A stretch of 27,520 nucleotides of DNA, from the NCBI GenBank assembly GCA_905215035.1, contig CAJMOJ010000024.1, forward strand, positions 1 to 27,520, read 5' to 3'. Positions 15,615 through 23,849 of the stretch are shown piece after piece. Below the pieces are notes generated by a model. It had not been told where the DNA came from, did no database searches, and saw only the letters and a program-made list of their open reading frames with translations. Position numbers and translations under genes: made by a program. Numbering within the stretch: the first letter of the stretch is position 1; each line of letters starts with the position of its first letter. The stretch is from an uncultured bacterium (lineage in GTDB: Bacteria > Actinomycetota > Coriobacteriia > Coriobacteriales > Eggerthellaceae).

Positions 15615-15885
15615 GAATAGATTTATCTTTTTTGCCTGTGAACGGCAGAGAACAGATCAGAGTAGCTTTCTGTTAACAATGCTACCACGATATACTCATC
15701 GCCAATATATCTTTTATTAGACTACTGATATTAGATTACTAAGCGATATTAGATTACTAGGTGACATTAGACAGCTAAGCGATAATAGACTCCTAAGTAA
15801 TATCAAGCTACTAAGTAACACCACGAGACGGCAATAATTTTTATGTAATACAACTCATATACTCGATGACAGGAAGTGACTACCC
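15615..15885. other. intergenic region between rplB promoter and fprA
   Basis: About 270 bp separate the divergent rplB and fprA units. The main content is the 18-bp tandem array at 15716-15819. Closer to fprA there is a -10-like TATACT (15858-15863) without a recognisable -35, then the fprA ribosome-binding site. I see no gene in it. Confidence 0.6.
15716..15819. repeat. degenerate 18-bp tandem repeat, about 5.8 units
   Basis: Five full 18-bp units start at 15730, 15748, 15766, 15784 and 15802, preceded by a 14-bp partial unit at 15716. The consensus is near ATTAGAYTACTAAGYGAT. Units differ by a few substitutions but not in length. There are no spacers, so it is not a CRISPR. It ends 66 bp before the fprA start codon and 102 bp from the rplB -35 box. 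Confidence 0.88.
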
Positions 15886-17037
15886 ATGAAAACACAAGAA
15901 CCTATTACCTATATTGGTGTTGATGACATTGAAGCACCCTTGTTTGAATCCCAATTCGCGCTTCCCCATGGTATGGCCTATAACTCTTACGTCATCACTG
16001 ACGACAAAATTGCTGTCATGGACACAATGGAACGTGGCCACCGCGAGCAATGGTTTGCAAATCTTGATGAAGCACTAGACGGACGCACTCCTGACTATCT
16101 CATCGTCCATCATATGGAACCTGACCACTCGGCGGCGATCGCGCAATTTATGGAACGCTATCCTAATGCGGTAATCGTCTCTTCAAAAATGGCCTTTGAT
16201 ATGGCTAAGCGTTATTTTGGCGATGGGTATGAAGGCCGCCGTATTGTTGTAACCAATGGTAGCGAACTTGATCTAGGCCACTATCATCTTCACTTTATAA
16301 GTGCACCTATGGTTCACTGGCCTGAGGTCATGATGAGTTTTATTCCTGAGTTAGGAGCACTTTTTAGCGCTGATGCATTTGGCAAATTTGGAGCCAATGC
16401 TCAACCGAGTGATTGGCTTGCGGAAGCTCGTCGCTACTACTTTGCGATCGTGGCACGTTTTGGTGCTAACGTCCAAGCACTGTTGAAAAAACTTGCTCCG
16501 CTCGACATTGCTGCAATTTATCCCCTTCACGGTTTTGTACTCGACAATCCTGCCGCCTATATACCCTACTACCAGACGTGGTCATCATATGAACCCGAGA
16601 AAAAGGGTGTGACTATTGCCTTTACTTCTATATATGGGAACACACGTCTTGCTGCTGAGCTTTTAGAAAAAACCCTCCAAGATAAAGGTATTGAAGTTGC
16701 TCTATATGATCTATCACGTTGTGACATGACTGAGGCAATTGCATCAGCATTTATGTATGATCGTCTTGTTATTGCCTCAACTACATACAACATGGATGTT
16801 TTCCCACTTATGCGTGATTTCCTTGAGCGACTAGTAGAGCGCAATTTTACTAAGCGATGCGTTGGCATTATTCAAAACGGTTCCTGGTCGCCCGCTGCAG
16901 GAAGGGTGATGAAAGGTATTCTTGAGCCAGCTAAGGATCTCACTTATACCGACACAACTGTCACCATTGAAGCGGCACTCTCAGAGCAATCGCGCGCAGA
17001 AATTGCAGCGCTTGCTAACGAACTTGACCAGCAATAA
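15886..17037 (+). CDS. fprA: A-type flavodiiron protein (FprA family), oxygen or nitric oxide reductase
   Basis: Flavodiiron proteins reduce O2 to water and/or NO to N2O and protect anaerobes. The 383 residues show a metallo-beta-lactamase-like domain with the full diiron ligand set: H76-x-E78-x-D80-H81, H144, D163 and H215. A C-terminal flavodoxin domain carries the FMN phosphate loop TSIYGNT (247-253). There is no extra C-terminal domain, so it is class A and needs an external donor such as rubredoxin or a coenzyme F420-like system; neither is visible nearby. AGGAAG lies about 8 bp before the ATG. The gene splits the ribosomal cluster, and a tandem repeat array sits just upstream. Whether O2 or NO is preferred cannot be read from sequence. 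Confidence 0.9.
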   Translation: MKTQEPITYIGVDDIEAPLFESQFALPHGMAYNSYVITDDKIAVMDTMERGHREQWFANLDEALDGRTPDYLIVHHMEPDHSAAIAQFMERYPNAVIVSSKMAFDMAKRYFGDGYEGRRIVVTNGSELDLGHYHLHFISAPMVHWPEVMMSFIPELGALFSADAFGKFGANAQPSDWLAEARRYYFAIVARFGANVQALLKKLAPLDIAAIYPLHGFVLDNPAAYIPYYQTWSSYEPEKKGVTIAFTSIYGNTRLAAELLEKTLQDKGIEVALYDLSRCDMTEAIASAFMYDRLVIASTTYNMDVFPLMRDFLERLVERNFTKRCVGIIQNGSWSPAAGRVMKGILEPAKDLTYTDTTVTIEAALSEQSRAEIAALANELDQQ

Positions 17038-17110
17038 GGCTATATCAAAGCACGTCATTGGCAAACTGCGCTAGAATAAGAGTTTATATACCACATGGTC
17101 TACTGACTGA

Positions 17111-17138
17111 TTGACTCCTTAGGCCACGTTCGTATCAT
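17111..17138 (+). promoter_or_regulatory. promoter of sstT
   Basis: TTGACT (17111-17116) and TATCAT (17133-17138) are separated by 16 bp, each 5/6 to consensus. This would start transcription about 22 nt before the sstT GTG codon, so sstT need not depend on fprA read-through. Confidence 0.7.
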
Positions 17139-17166
17139 GCAACACAATTGATGAAGAGGAGTTGTT

Positions 17167-18489
17167 GTGAAGATAGTAAAAGCTTGGACAAGCTTGTCGC
17201 TTATCAAGCAAATTGTAATTGGATTAGTTGTGGGTGCAATTTTGGCCCTTATTATTCCAAACATTACGCTTATTAGCCTTTTAGGCACGTTATTTGTTGC
17301 TGCGCTAAAAGCAGTAGCTCCTGTACTTGTTTTCTTTTTGGTTATCTCAGCACTTGCAACTGCCAAAATCGAAAAAGGGGCTATGGGTACCGTTATCGGT
17401 CTCTACGTCGTATCAACCCTGATTGCAGGTCTTGTAGCAGTAGGAGCAAGCTTCTTGTTCCCTTCCACGTTGACTCTCGCAGGAGCTGATGCAGTTACTA
17501 ACACATCGCCCGCTAATGTATGGGAAGTTCTTAACACCGTATTAATGAATGCTGTTGCTAACCCCATCGATGCCTTAATGAATGCTAACTATATTGGTAT
17601 CTTGGTTTGGGCTATCGTCTTAGGTGTTGCCTTGCGCGCCGCTGCATCAAACAATACTAAGACGGTATTCACCAATATATCTGATGCGGTAAGTGTTATC
17701 GTGCGCTGGGTTATCCTTTGTGCCCCTTACGGCATTCTTGGTCTGGTCTACACCTCTATTTCAGAGAGCGGCTTGGATATCTTTATTGAGTACGGACATT
17801 TATTACTCGTGCTTGTCGGCTGTATGCTCTTTATCGCTCTTGTTACCAATCCGCTTCTGGTATTTTGGGGAACACGCAAAAATCCTTATCCGCTTGTATT
17901 ACGTGCGCTCAAAGATTCTGGTATTACCGCATTCTTTACCCGCTCATCAGCAGCAAATATCCCTGTTAACTTAGAGCTGTGCCGTCGCTTGGGAATCGAC
18001 AAAGATGTCTACTCGGTCTCCATTCCTTTGGGCGCAACCATCAACATGGCAGGTGCTGCAGTTACCATTGCTGTTATGACTATGGCGACCTGTGCAACTA
18101 TGGGAATCTCAGTTGACTTTGCAAGTGCTTTTATCTTGTGCGTTCTTGCCGCAGTAAGCGCATGTGGCGCATCTGGTGTTGCTGGTGGATCACTCTTACT
18201 CATCCCACTTGCATGCTCGCTGTTTGGTATCCCCAACGAGATTTCAATGCAAGTAGTAGCAATCGGATTTATCATTGGCGTTATACAAGACTCGTGTGAG
18301 ACTGCACTCAATTCTTCTTCTGATGCACTCTTTACTGCAACGGCCGACTATCGCAACCGTCGTTTAGCAGGCATCCCCTTCAATCCAGGTCGTGATGCAC
18401 TCCCTGTACAAGGCGATCAAATTATTGATCATAAACTCGCTGACGAGATTAAAAAAGCAGAAGAGGCTGAAGCTCAAAAGGTTATTTAG
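17167..18489 (+). CDS. sstT: serine/threonine:sodium symporter SstT
   Basis: SstT imports serine and threonine driven by the sodium gradient. The 440 residues belong to the dicarboxylate/amino acid:cation symporter family. They contain multiple membrane helices, the serine-rich re-entrant segment FFTRSSAANIP (256-266) and NMAGAA (293-298). The latter takes the place of the NMDGT motif of glutamate carriers and is typical of SstT. Translation starts at GTG with AGAGGAG 5 bp upstream. A hydrophilic C-terminal tail rich in lysine and glutamate follows the last helix. It has its own promoter and ends at a bidirectional terminator shared with nudC. Imported serine would yield pyruvate, the PFOR substrate, but that link is speculative. 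Confidence 0.92.
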   Translation: MKIVKAWTSLSLIKQIVIGLVVGAILALIIPNITLISLLGTLFVAALKAVAPVLVFFLVISALATAKIEKGAMGTVIGLYVVSTLIAGLVAVGASFLFPSTLTLAGADAVTNTSPANVWEVLNTVLMNAVANPIDALMNANYIGILVWAIVLGVALRAAASNNTKTVFTNISDAVSVIVRWVILCAPYGILGLVYTSISESGLDIFIEYGHLLLVLVGCMLFIALVTNPLLVFWGTRKNPYPLVLRALKDSGITAFFTRSSAANIPVNLELCRRLGIDKDVYSVSIPLGATINMAGAAVTIAVMTMATCATMGISVDFASAFILCVLAAVSACGASGVAGGSLLLIPLACSLFGIPNEISMQVVAIGFIIGVIQDSCETALNSSSDALFTATADYRNRRLAGIPFNPGRDALPVQGDQIIDHKLADEIKKAEEAEAQKVI

Positions 18490-18525
18490 TCCTTCAACAA
18501 AAAACGCGACAAAATCAACTGCTTT

Positions 18526-18557
18526 AAAAGAGGCTCTTCTTTATAAGGGCCTCTTTT
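18526..18557. terminator. bidirectional terminator between sstT and nudC
   Basis: A 9-bp stem AAAAGAGGC (18526-18534) with GCCTCTTTT (18549-18557) has A/T-rich ends on both strands, giving a U-run in either direction. It lies between convergent sstT and nudC and touches the nudC stop codon region. Confidence 0.8.
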
Positions 18558-18558
18558 C

Positions 18559-19587
18559 TTATAGATAGGCTTCTTTTTTTGCCTTTAATACACCCATCAT
18601 TTCACGCGTTAAAGAATAATTTGTATCATCAAAGGGAAGCTCATCGCGCGACACCCATTCAGCAAATGCAAGTTCAGTCTCTTGGAGACTAATTTCAGGA
18701 GAGCCTACTAGATCGCAGAAAAAGCCCATAAGCAATGATGATGAGAGCGGCCATGGTTGGCTCTTGTAGAACACAAGGTTGCCAACATCGAGACCAACCT
18801 CTTCTTTAACTTCACGAACCACGGTTTGTTCGATGGTTTCACCACTCTCAGCAAACCCTGCTATAAGAGAACGAGAAGTAAGCGGTCTCCCCACTCCTCG
18901 TGCGACGAGAACACGATCGCGCTCTCGATCCACAACGCCCACAATTACTGCCGGATTAATGCGCGGATATACCAAATTACCGCAGCGAGGACAGCGCATC
19001 ATACGCTCAAGCGTATCAGGAATAAGCTCTTCACCACAACGACCACAAAAACGTGTCGTGTCATACCAATTCCATAGCTGCAAGCCCATCAATCCTGCAA
19101 AGGACTCTGCACCATGCTCGGTTGAATGAATCTCAGGTGCACGGACCCATCGCATGCAAGAAGACTGCTCAAGGCTTTGTGTTGTATCTTGAAGATAATC
19201 AGCTGCATTCTTGCTTGCAACACCAACAGCATTGCAAGCATTACCAGATCCAGATGCGCTTGAATATACCACCAGATCAGCTGCCTCCATGATTGAGGCA
19301 ATACGCTTCATCATAAGCGCATCACGGGTGGGCAGATAGTATGACACCTCATCAATACTAAAAAGATACTGGTACTCTGGCTTAATCCCCTGCGCTTCAA
19401 GCGTTGTAGTCACATCAGCAGCTGACGGATAAGGCAACAAAGTTGGAGACTGGCACACCGCAAAATCATCAGCAATATTAAGCACTAAAAGCGCATTGTC
19501 TCTCACAATAAATACGCGATCATGCGGATAAGGATCATGCGAGTCGTATTGATTATCATAGACATGAGGAGCAATATCTTGCAGCAT
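18559..19587 (-). CDS. nudC: NAD(+) diphosphatase / NADH pyrophosphatase (Nudix, NudC type)
   Basis: NudC hydrolyses NAD(H) to NMN(H) and AMP, and in characterised homologues also removes NAD caps from RNA. With the ATG at 19587 the protein has 342 residues and begins MLQDIAPHVYDNQYD, which resembles other NudC N-termini. Four zinc-ribbon cysteines are at 181/184 and 199/202. A complete Nudix box runs about 244-266, with the REVKEEVG core. The NudC-specific SQPWP motif (276-280) follows. The frame stays open upstream to a TTG at 19689 that has AGGA-like sequence, but that sequence is the arm of the rplW terminator. The extra N-terminal residues are encoded by a tandem duplication, so I reject that start. 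It is transcribed on the same strand as the ribosomal genes but after their terminator. Confidence 0.9.
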   Translation of the reverse strand: MLQDIAPHVYDNQYDSHDPYPHDRVFIVRDNALLVLNIADDFAVCQSPTLLPYPSAADVTTTLEAQGIKPEYQYLFSIDEVSYYLPTRDALMMKRIASIMEAADLVVYSSASGSGNACNAVGVASKNAADYLQDTTQSLEQSSCMRWVRAPEIHSTEHGAESFAGLMGLQLWNWYDTTRFCGRCGEELIPDTLERMMRCPRCGNLVYPRINPAVIVGVVDRERDRVLVARGVGRPLTSRSLIAGFAESGETIEQTVVREVKEEVGLDVGNLVFYKSQPWPLSSSLLMGFFCDLVGSPEISLQETELAFAEWVSRDELPFDDTNYSLTREMMGVLKAKKEAYL

Positions 19588-19621
19588 AACTGTCCACCCC
19601 AATCTATTGGTCGCTAGTAGG

Positions 19622-19653
19622 GCATCACGTGAGACCAGCATCACGTGAGACCA
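19622..19653. repeat. perfect 16-bp tandem duplication with TCACGTGA palindromes, upstream of nudC
   Basis: GCATCACGTGAGACCA occurs twice back to back (19622-19637 and 19638-19653). Each copy contains the 8-bp palindrome TCACGTGA, with centres 16 bp apart. A -10-like TACAAT on the minus strand (19653-19658) touches the second copy, so the palindromes would cover the transcription start of nudC. This layout suits a repressor operator. Confidence 0.75.
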
Positions 19654-19690
19654 TTGTACGCTTATGCGATCACCCCATCGCCCACACAAT

Positions 19691-19728
19691 AAAAAATCCT
19701 CCCCTTCTCACAAATAAGAAAGGGAGGA
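19691..19728 (-). terminator. intrinsic terminator after rplW
   Basis: An 11-position stem with one mismatch (19697-19707 with 19718-19728, TCCTCCC/GGGAGGA core) closes a 10-nt loop. On the minus strand it is followed by six T residues (plus-strand A 19691-19696). It marks the real end of the rpsL-rplW transcription unit, 53 bp past the rplW stop. Confidence 0.9.
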
Positions 19729-19781
19729 CAACAAAAGATATATGAGTCTAAGTTAACTAACTCAATCTTTATGAAGCGTCT

Positions 19782-20066
19782 TTATGAAGCAAAGAGCTCG
19801 ATTGTATCGCCTTCAGCAATAGTCACCATAGCCTTTTTCCAGGTACGGGTCTTGCCTACTTGATAGCGCATACGCTTTGGCTTTGCTTTAACATTCAAGG
19901 TATTTACTTTAACAACCTTAACACCAAAGATAGCCTCAACAGCCTGAGCGATCTCAACCTTATTAGCAGACTTTGCTACCTCAAAGGTGTAGGTGTTGCT
20001 ACCCATCATGTCGTAAGAGTGCTCAGAAATGATAGGGCGAATGATTACCTCGCGAGGATCCTTCAT
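19782..20066 (-). CDS. rplW: 50S ribosomal protein L23
   Basis: L23 sits at the exit-tunnel rim and docks trigger factor and SRP. The 94 residues contain DPREVIIRPIISEHSY, NKVEIAQAVEAIFGVKVVKVNT and KPKRMRYQVGKTRTWKKA, all family hallmarks. Its ATG overlaps the rplD stop by one base (TAATG). In most bacteria rplB follows directly. Here an intrinsic terminator and three unrelated genes follow instead. Confidence 0.97.
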   Translation of the reverse strand: MKDPREVIIRPIISEHSYDMMGSNTYTFEVAKSANKVEIAQAVEAIFGVKVVKVNTLNVKAKPKRMRYQVGKTRTWKKAMVTIAEGDTIELFAS

Positions 20067-20692
20067 TATGCTAACACCTCCTGGATATGCTTGAGGGCAC
20101 CATCGGTAACGACGAGAGCCTTATTGTCGATAAAGTCATAGGTGTTTGACTCTTGAGCGGTAATAATACGTACACCCTCAATATTGCGGAAAGAGAGGAA
20201 GGTATTAACATCCTCATCACCGATGATAAGGGTGATGCGCTTGCCGTCTAAGCCGAGTGCTTTCAAAGCCTGAGCAGCCTGCTTGGTGGAAGGCTTTTCA
20301 AAGGTAAAGTTCTCTACAACAACCAACTCATTGTCTGCAAGTTTTGCAGAAAGAGCAGAACGCATTGCGAGCTTGATTACCTTGCTTGGTACCTTAAATG
20401 CATAAGAACGAGGATGAGGACCGAATACGGTACCGCCGCCTGCCCATTGTGGAGCACGGATTGTACCCTGACGAGCACGGCCGGTGCCCTTTTGACGCCA
20501 AGGCTTCTTGCCGCCACCGCGGACCTGACCACGCGTCAAGGTGTTGTGAGTACCCTGGCGACGAGCTGCACGTTGAGCACGTACTACCTCATGCATAGCA
20601 TGCATGTTAGGCTCGACGCCAAAAACAGCGTCGGTAAGCTCAATGTCAGAGACCTTGGCACCCTCAGCGTTTTTAACTTCAATACTTGCCAT
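20066..20692 (-). CDS. rplD: 50S ribosomal protein L4
   Basis: L4 lines the exit tunnel with a long loop, and in some bacteria represses the S10 operon through its leader. The 208 residues contain the basic tunnel loop (GGGKKPWRQKGTGRARQG, then PQWAGGGTVFGP). The C-terminal globular part ends ALVVTDGALKHIQEVL. The gene lies 28 bp after rplC and is coupled to rplW by a TAATG junction. Confidence 0.97.
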   Translation of the reverse strand: MASIEVKNAEGAKVSDIELTDAVFGVEPNMHAMHEVVRAQRAARRQGTHNTLTRGQVRGGGKKPWRQKGTGRARQGTIRAPQWAGGGTVFGPHPRSYAFKVPSKVIKLAMRSALSAKLADNELVVVENFTFEKPSTKQAAQALKALGLDGKRITLIIGDEDVNTFLSFRNIEGVRIITAQESNTYDFIDNKALVVTDGALKHIQEVLA

Positions 20693-20720
20693 AATCTAAT
20701 TTACTCCTTCGTATTAAGCA

Positions 20721-21341
20721 TTACGCCATACGAATGCGAACCACGCCGTTTTTGCCACCTGGCACAGCGCCCTTGATGAGGATAAGGTTCATATCTTCGT
20801 CAACGCGAACAACTTCCAAATTCTTGGTGGTGATGGTATCGCAACCCATGTGTCCTGGGAGACGCAAACCCTTGAAAACGCGAGAAGGATAAGCGCACTG
20901 ACCAATTGAACCTGGTGCACGATGGAAGTGAGCACCATGTCCACCTGGGCCGCCACCAAAGTTATAGCGACGCATAACACCTGCAAAACCTTTACCTTTA
21001 GAGGTACCGGTTACATCAACTTTGCCAACCTCTGCAAAGTCAGCAACGGTAACTTCTTCACCAACTGTGTGCTCAGAAGCATCCTCTACACGAACCTCAC
21101 GCAAATAACGTACTGGTTCAGTGCCAAGCTTTGCAAAATGGCCTGCCATAGGCTTGTTGACTTTGTTCTCCTTAATAGTGCCAAAGCCAAGCTGTACTGC
21201 CTCATAACCATCGGTTTCGGTGGTTTTGATCTGGCAAACCTTGTTAGGAGCAGCTTCGATAACGGTAACAGGAATAATCTTGCCATCCTCATCGAAAAGC
21301 TGAGTCATACCGACTTTTTTACCGTAGATAGCGTTAATCAT
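20721..21341 (-). CDS. rplC: 50S ribosomal protein L3
   Basis: L3 is an early 23S rRNA binder whose long finger reaches the peptidyl transferase centre. The 206 residues begin MINAIYGKKVGMTQLFDEDG. They contain the signature region GKGFAGVMRRYNFGGGPGGH and the finger HRAPGSIGQCAYPSRVFKG. AGAGGAG lies about 10 bp before the ATG. It lies 15 bp after rpsJ. Confidence 0.98.
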   Translation of the reverse strand: MINAIYGKKVGMTQLFDEDGKIIPVTVIEAAPNKVCQIKTTETDGYEAVQLGFGTIKENKVNKPMAGHFAKLGTEPVRYLREVRVEDASEHTVGEEVTVADFAEVGKVDVTGTSKGKGFAGVMRRYNFGGGPGGHGAHFHRAPGSIGQCAYPSRVFKGLRLPGHMGCDTITTKNLEVVRVDEDMNLILIKGAVPGGKNGVVRIRMA

Positions 21342-21356
21342 TACTCAATCACTCCT

Positions 21357-21665
21357 CTACAGCTTAATCTCGATGTCAACACCAGCAGGAAGATCAAGAC
21401 GCATCAAAGAATCAACCGTAGAAGGAGTTGGATCTAAGATGTCGATCAGACGCTTGTGGGTGCGCATCTCAAATTGTTCACGAGAGTCCTTGTTCACATG
21501 TGGGCCTTTGATGACGCAGTATAAGTTGCGCTCAGTAGGCAGTGGAATAGGACCAGAAACCTTTGCGCCCGTCTTTTGAGCAGTATCAACGATGAGTTTG
21601 GTGGATTGATCCACGATCTCATGGTCGTAGCCCTTCAAGCGGATGCGGATATTCTCTTTAGCCAC
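21357..21665 (-). CDS. rpsJ: 30S ribosomal protein S10 (GTG start)
   Basis: S10 (NusE) is a small-subunit head protein and also links ribosomes to transcribing RNA polymerase through NusG and NusB. The 102 residues contain IRIRLKGYDHEIVDQST, GPIPLPTERNLYCVIKGPHVNKDS and the C-terminal HKRLIDILDPTPSTVDSLMRLDLPAGV stretch. The start codon is GTG with GGAGG about 10 bp upstream. It follows fusA by 49 bp; the tuf gene often found between them is missing. Confidence 0.97.
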   Translation of the reverse strand: MAKENIRIRLKGYDHEIVDQSTKLIVDTAQKTGAKVSGPIPLPTERNLYCVIKGPHVNKDSREQFEMRTHKRLIDILDPTPSTVDSLMRLDLPAGVDIEIKL

Positions 21666-21714
21666 TTTGAATAACCTCCATTATGCAGCGGATAGGTAAG
21701 TCTGAAATTCAGAC

Positions 21715-23832
21715 TTACGCATTACCGCCAGCCTTGCTGATAATTTCTTCTGCCACGCTCTTGGGCACTTGCTCATAAGAATCGAACTGCATGGTATATA
21801 CTGCACGACCCTGAGTACCACTACGCAAGTCAGTTGCATAGCCAAACATCTGGCTCAGCGGCACTTTAGCGCTAATTACGGTAGCATTACCACGCTTCTC
21901 CTGACCTTGAATCATGCCACGACGAGAAGGAATATCACCCATTACAAAACCGGTGTACTCTTCAGGAGTTTCAATCTCGACAGCCATAACTGGCTCAAGG
22001 ATAACAGGGTTAGATTTCTTTAAAGCGTCCTTGATTGCCATAGAACCAGCAACCTTAAACGCAGCCTCAGAAGAGTCAACATCGTGATAAGAACCATCAA
22101 TGAGCTCAACACGAACATCCTCAACAGGATAACCTGCCAATACACCGGAGTTCAAAGCCTCCTGGATGCCCTTGTCGATTGAAGGAATGTATTCCTTAGG
22201 AACAACACCGCCAACAATCTTGTTCTCGAACTCGTAGCCCTTACCAGGCTCTTGTGGGTACATATTGATGATCGCATGACCATACTGACCACGACCACCA
22301 GATTGGCGAACAAACTTGCCTTCTGCACCCATAACCTCTTTGCCAGGACGCTCACGATAAGCAACTTGTGGCTTACCAACGTTAGCTTCAACTTTAAACT
22401 CACGAAGCAAACGATCAACGATGATCTCCAAGTGAAGCTCACCCATACCAGCAATAATGGTTTGGCCAGTCTCCTGGTTGGTAGATACGCGGAACGTAGG
22501 ATCTTCTTCAGCAAGCTTCTGGAGAGCGATGCTCATCTTGTCCTGCTCAGCCTTAGTCTTAGGCTCAACAGCAATGTCGATAACAGGCTCAGCAAACTCC
22601 ATGGACTCCAAGATGATTGGTGCATCTTCTGCACACAATGTGTCACCGGTGGAGGTATCTTTCAAACCTACAACCGCAACGATGTCACCAGCACCGCAAG
22701 AATCAATATCAATACGCTGATTAGAGTGCATCTGGAGCAAACGACCGATGCGCTCTTTCTTGTCCTTAGAAGCATTCAAAACATAAGAACCAGAGTCAAG
22801 CGTACCGGAGTACACACGCAAATAGGTTAATTTGCCAACATAAGGATCAGTCATGATCTTAAATGCCAAAGAAGCAAAAGGAGCCTTGAAATTAGCAGGA
22901 CGCTCTTCCTCTTCACCGGTCTCAGGGTTGGTACCAGTGATAGGTGGAATGTCTACTGGAGAAGGCATGTAATCAACAACGGCATCCAAGAGTTCCTGAA
23001 CGCCCTTATTCTTGTAAGCAGAACCAACAAAAACAGGGTTAATCTGGCAAGCGATAACACCCTTGCGGAGTGCAGCTTTAAGCTCGTCGACGCTTACCTC
23101 TTCCTCCATGAGAACCTTTTCCATAAGGTCATCATCGCAGTCAGCAGCAGCTTCTAAAAGCTCCTGACGATATAAAGCAGCATCTTCTGCAAACTCAGCA
23201 GGGATTGCATCCATAGGCTCAGGATACGTCATACCCTTATCATCAGCCTTGAAGTCCCATGCAGTCATGGTTACCAGGTCTACAATACCCCAGAAGTTAT
23301 CCTCAGCACCCATAGGAAGCTGAGCAGCAACAGCATTAGCACCAAGACGATCACGCATGGTCTGAATAGCGTGGAAGAAGTCTGCGCCAACGCGGTCATA
23401 CTTATTAATAAATGCGATACGAGGTACGCCGTAACGCTCAGCCTGACGCCAAACGGTTTCAGACTGTGGCTGTACACCTGCAACAGCGTCAAATACTGCA
23501 ACAGTACCGTCCAGAACACGCAAAGAACGCTCTACCTCAGCGGTAAAGTCAACGTGGCCTGGGGTGTCAATAATTTGGAAGCGATACTCTTTGCCATTCT
23601 CAGCACCACCTGGATATTTCCAGAAACAGGTAGTAGCTGCAGCGGTAATAGTTACACCGCGCTCCTGCTCCTGCACCATCCAGTCCATGGTAGCTGCACC
23701 GTCATGAACCTCACCAATTTTGTGAGTCTTGCCGGTGTAGTACAAAATACGCTCAGTCGTTGTGGTTTTACCCGCATCGATGTGAGCCATGATGCCAAAG
23801 TTACGAGTATCTTCTAAAGGGAAATGAGCCAT
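21715..23832 (-). CDS. fusA: elongation factor G
   Basis: EF-G is the GTPase that drives tRNA-mRNA translocation and, with RRF, ribosome recycling. The 705 residues fit a full-length EF-G. GTPase motifs are AHIDAGKT (16-23), the switch-II DTPGHVDF and NKYD, where the more usual EF-G form is NKMD. Domain IV contains RQSGGRGQYGHA. The C-terminal domain V has PSRRGMIQGQEKRGN. AAGGAGG precedes the ATG by about 12 bp. It lies between rpsG (17 bp upstream) and rpsJ. Confidence 0.98.
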   Translation of the reverse strand: MAHFPLEDTRNFGIMAHIDAGKTTTTERILYYTGKTHKIGEVHDGAATMDWMVQEQERGVTITAAATTCFWKYPGGAENGKEYRFQIIDTPGHVDFTAEVERSLRVLDGTVAVFDAVAGVQPQSETVWRQAERYGVPRIAFINKYDRVGADFFHAIQTMRDRLGANAVAAQLPMGAEDNFWGIVDLVTMTAWDFKADDKGMTYPEPMDAIPAEFAEDAALYRQELLEAAADCDDDLMEKVLMEEEVSVDELKAALRKGVIACQINPVFVGSAYKNKGVQELLDAVVDYMPSPVDIPPITGTNPETGEEEERPANFKAPFASLAFKIMTDPYVGKLTYLRVYSGTLDSGSYVLNASKDKKERIGRLLQMHSNQRIDIDSCGAGDIVAVVGLKDTSTGDTLCAEDAPIILESMEFAEPVIDIAVEPKTKAEQDKMSIALQKLAEEDPTFRVSTNQETGQTIIAGMGELHLEIIVDRLLREFKVEANVGKPQVAYRERPGKEVMGAEGKFVRQSGGRGQYGHAIINMYPQEPGKGYEFENKIVGGVVPKEYIPSIDKGIQEALNSGVLAGYPVEDVRVELIDGSYHDVDSSEAAFKVAGSMAIKDALKKSNPVILEPVMAVEIETPEEYTGFVMGDIPSRRGMIQGQEKRGNATVISAKVPLSQMFGYATDLRSGTQGRAVYTMQFDSYEQVPKSVAEEIISKAGGNA

Positions 23833-23849
23833 TGGGTATCAAGTCCTCC

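Noticed and set aside
15716..15819. Tandem repeats upstream of fprA considered as a CRISPR array.
   Set aside because: Units are directly adjacent with no spacers and no cas genes are present.
19588..19689. N-terminal extension of NudC from a TTG at 19689.
   Set aside because: The added residues are encoded by the operator-like tandem duplication, the apparent ribosome-binding site is the rplW terminator arm, and the family N-terminus begins at the ATG at 19587.
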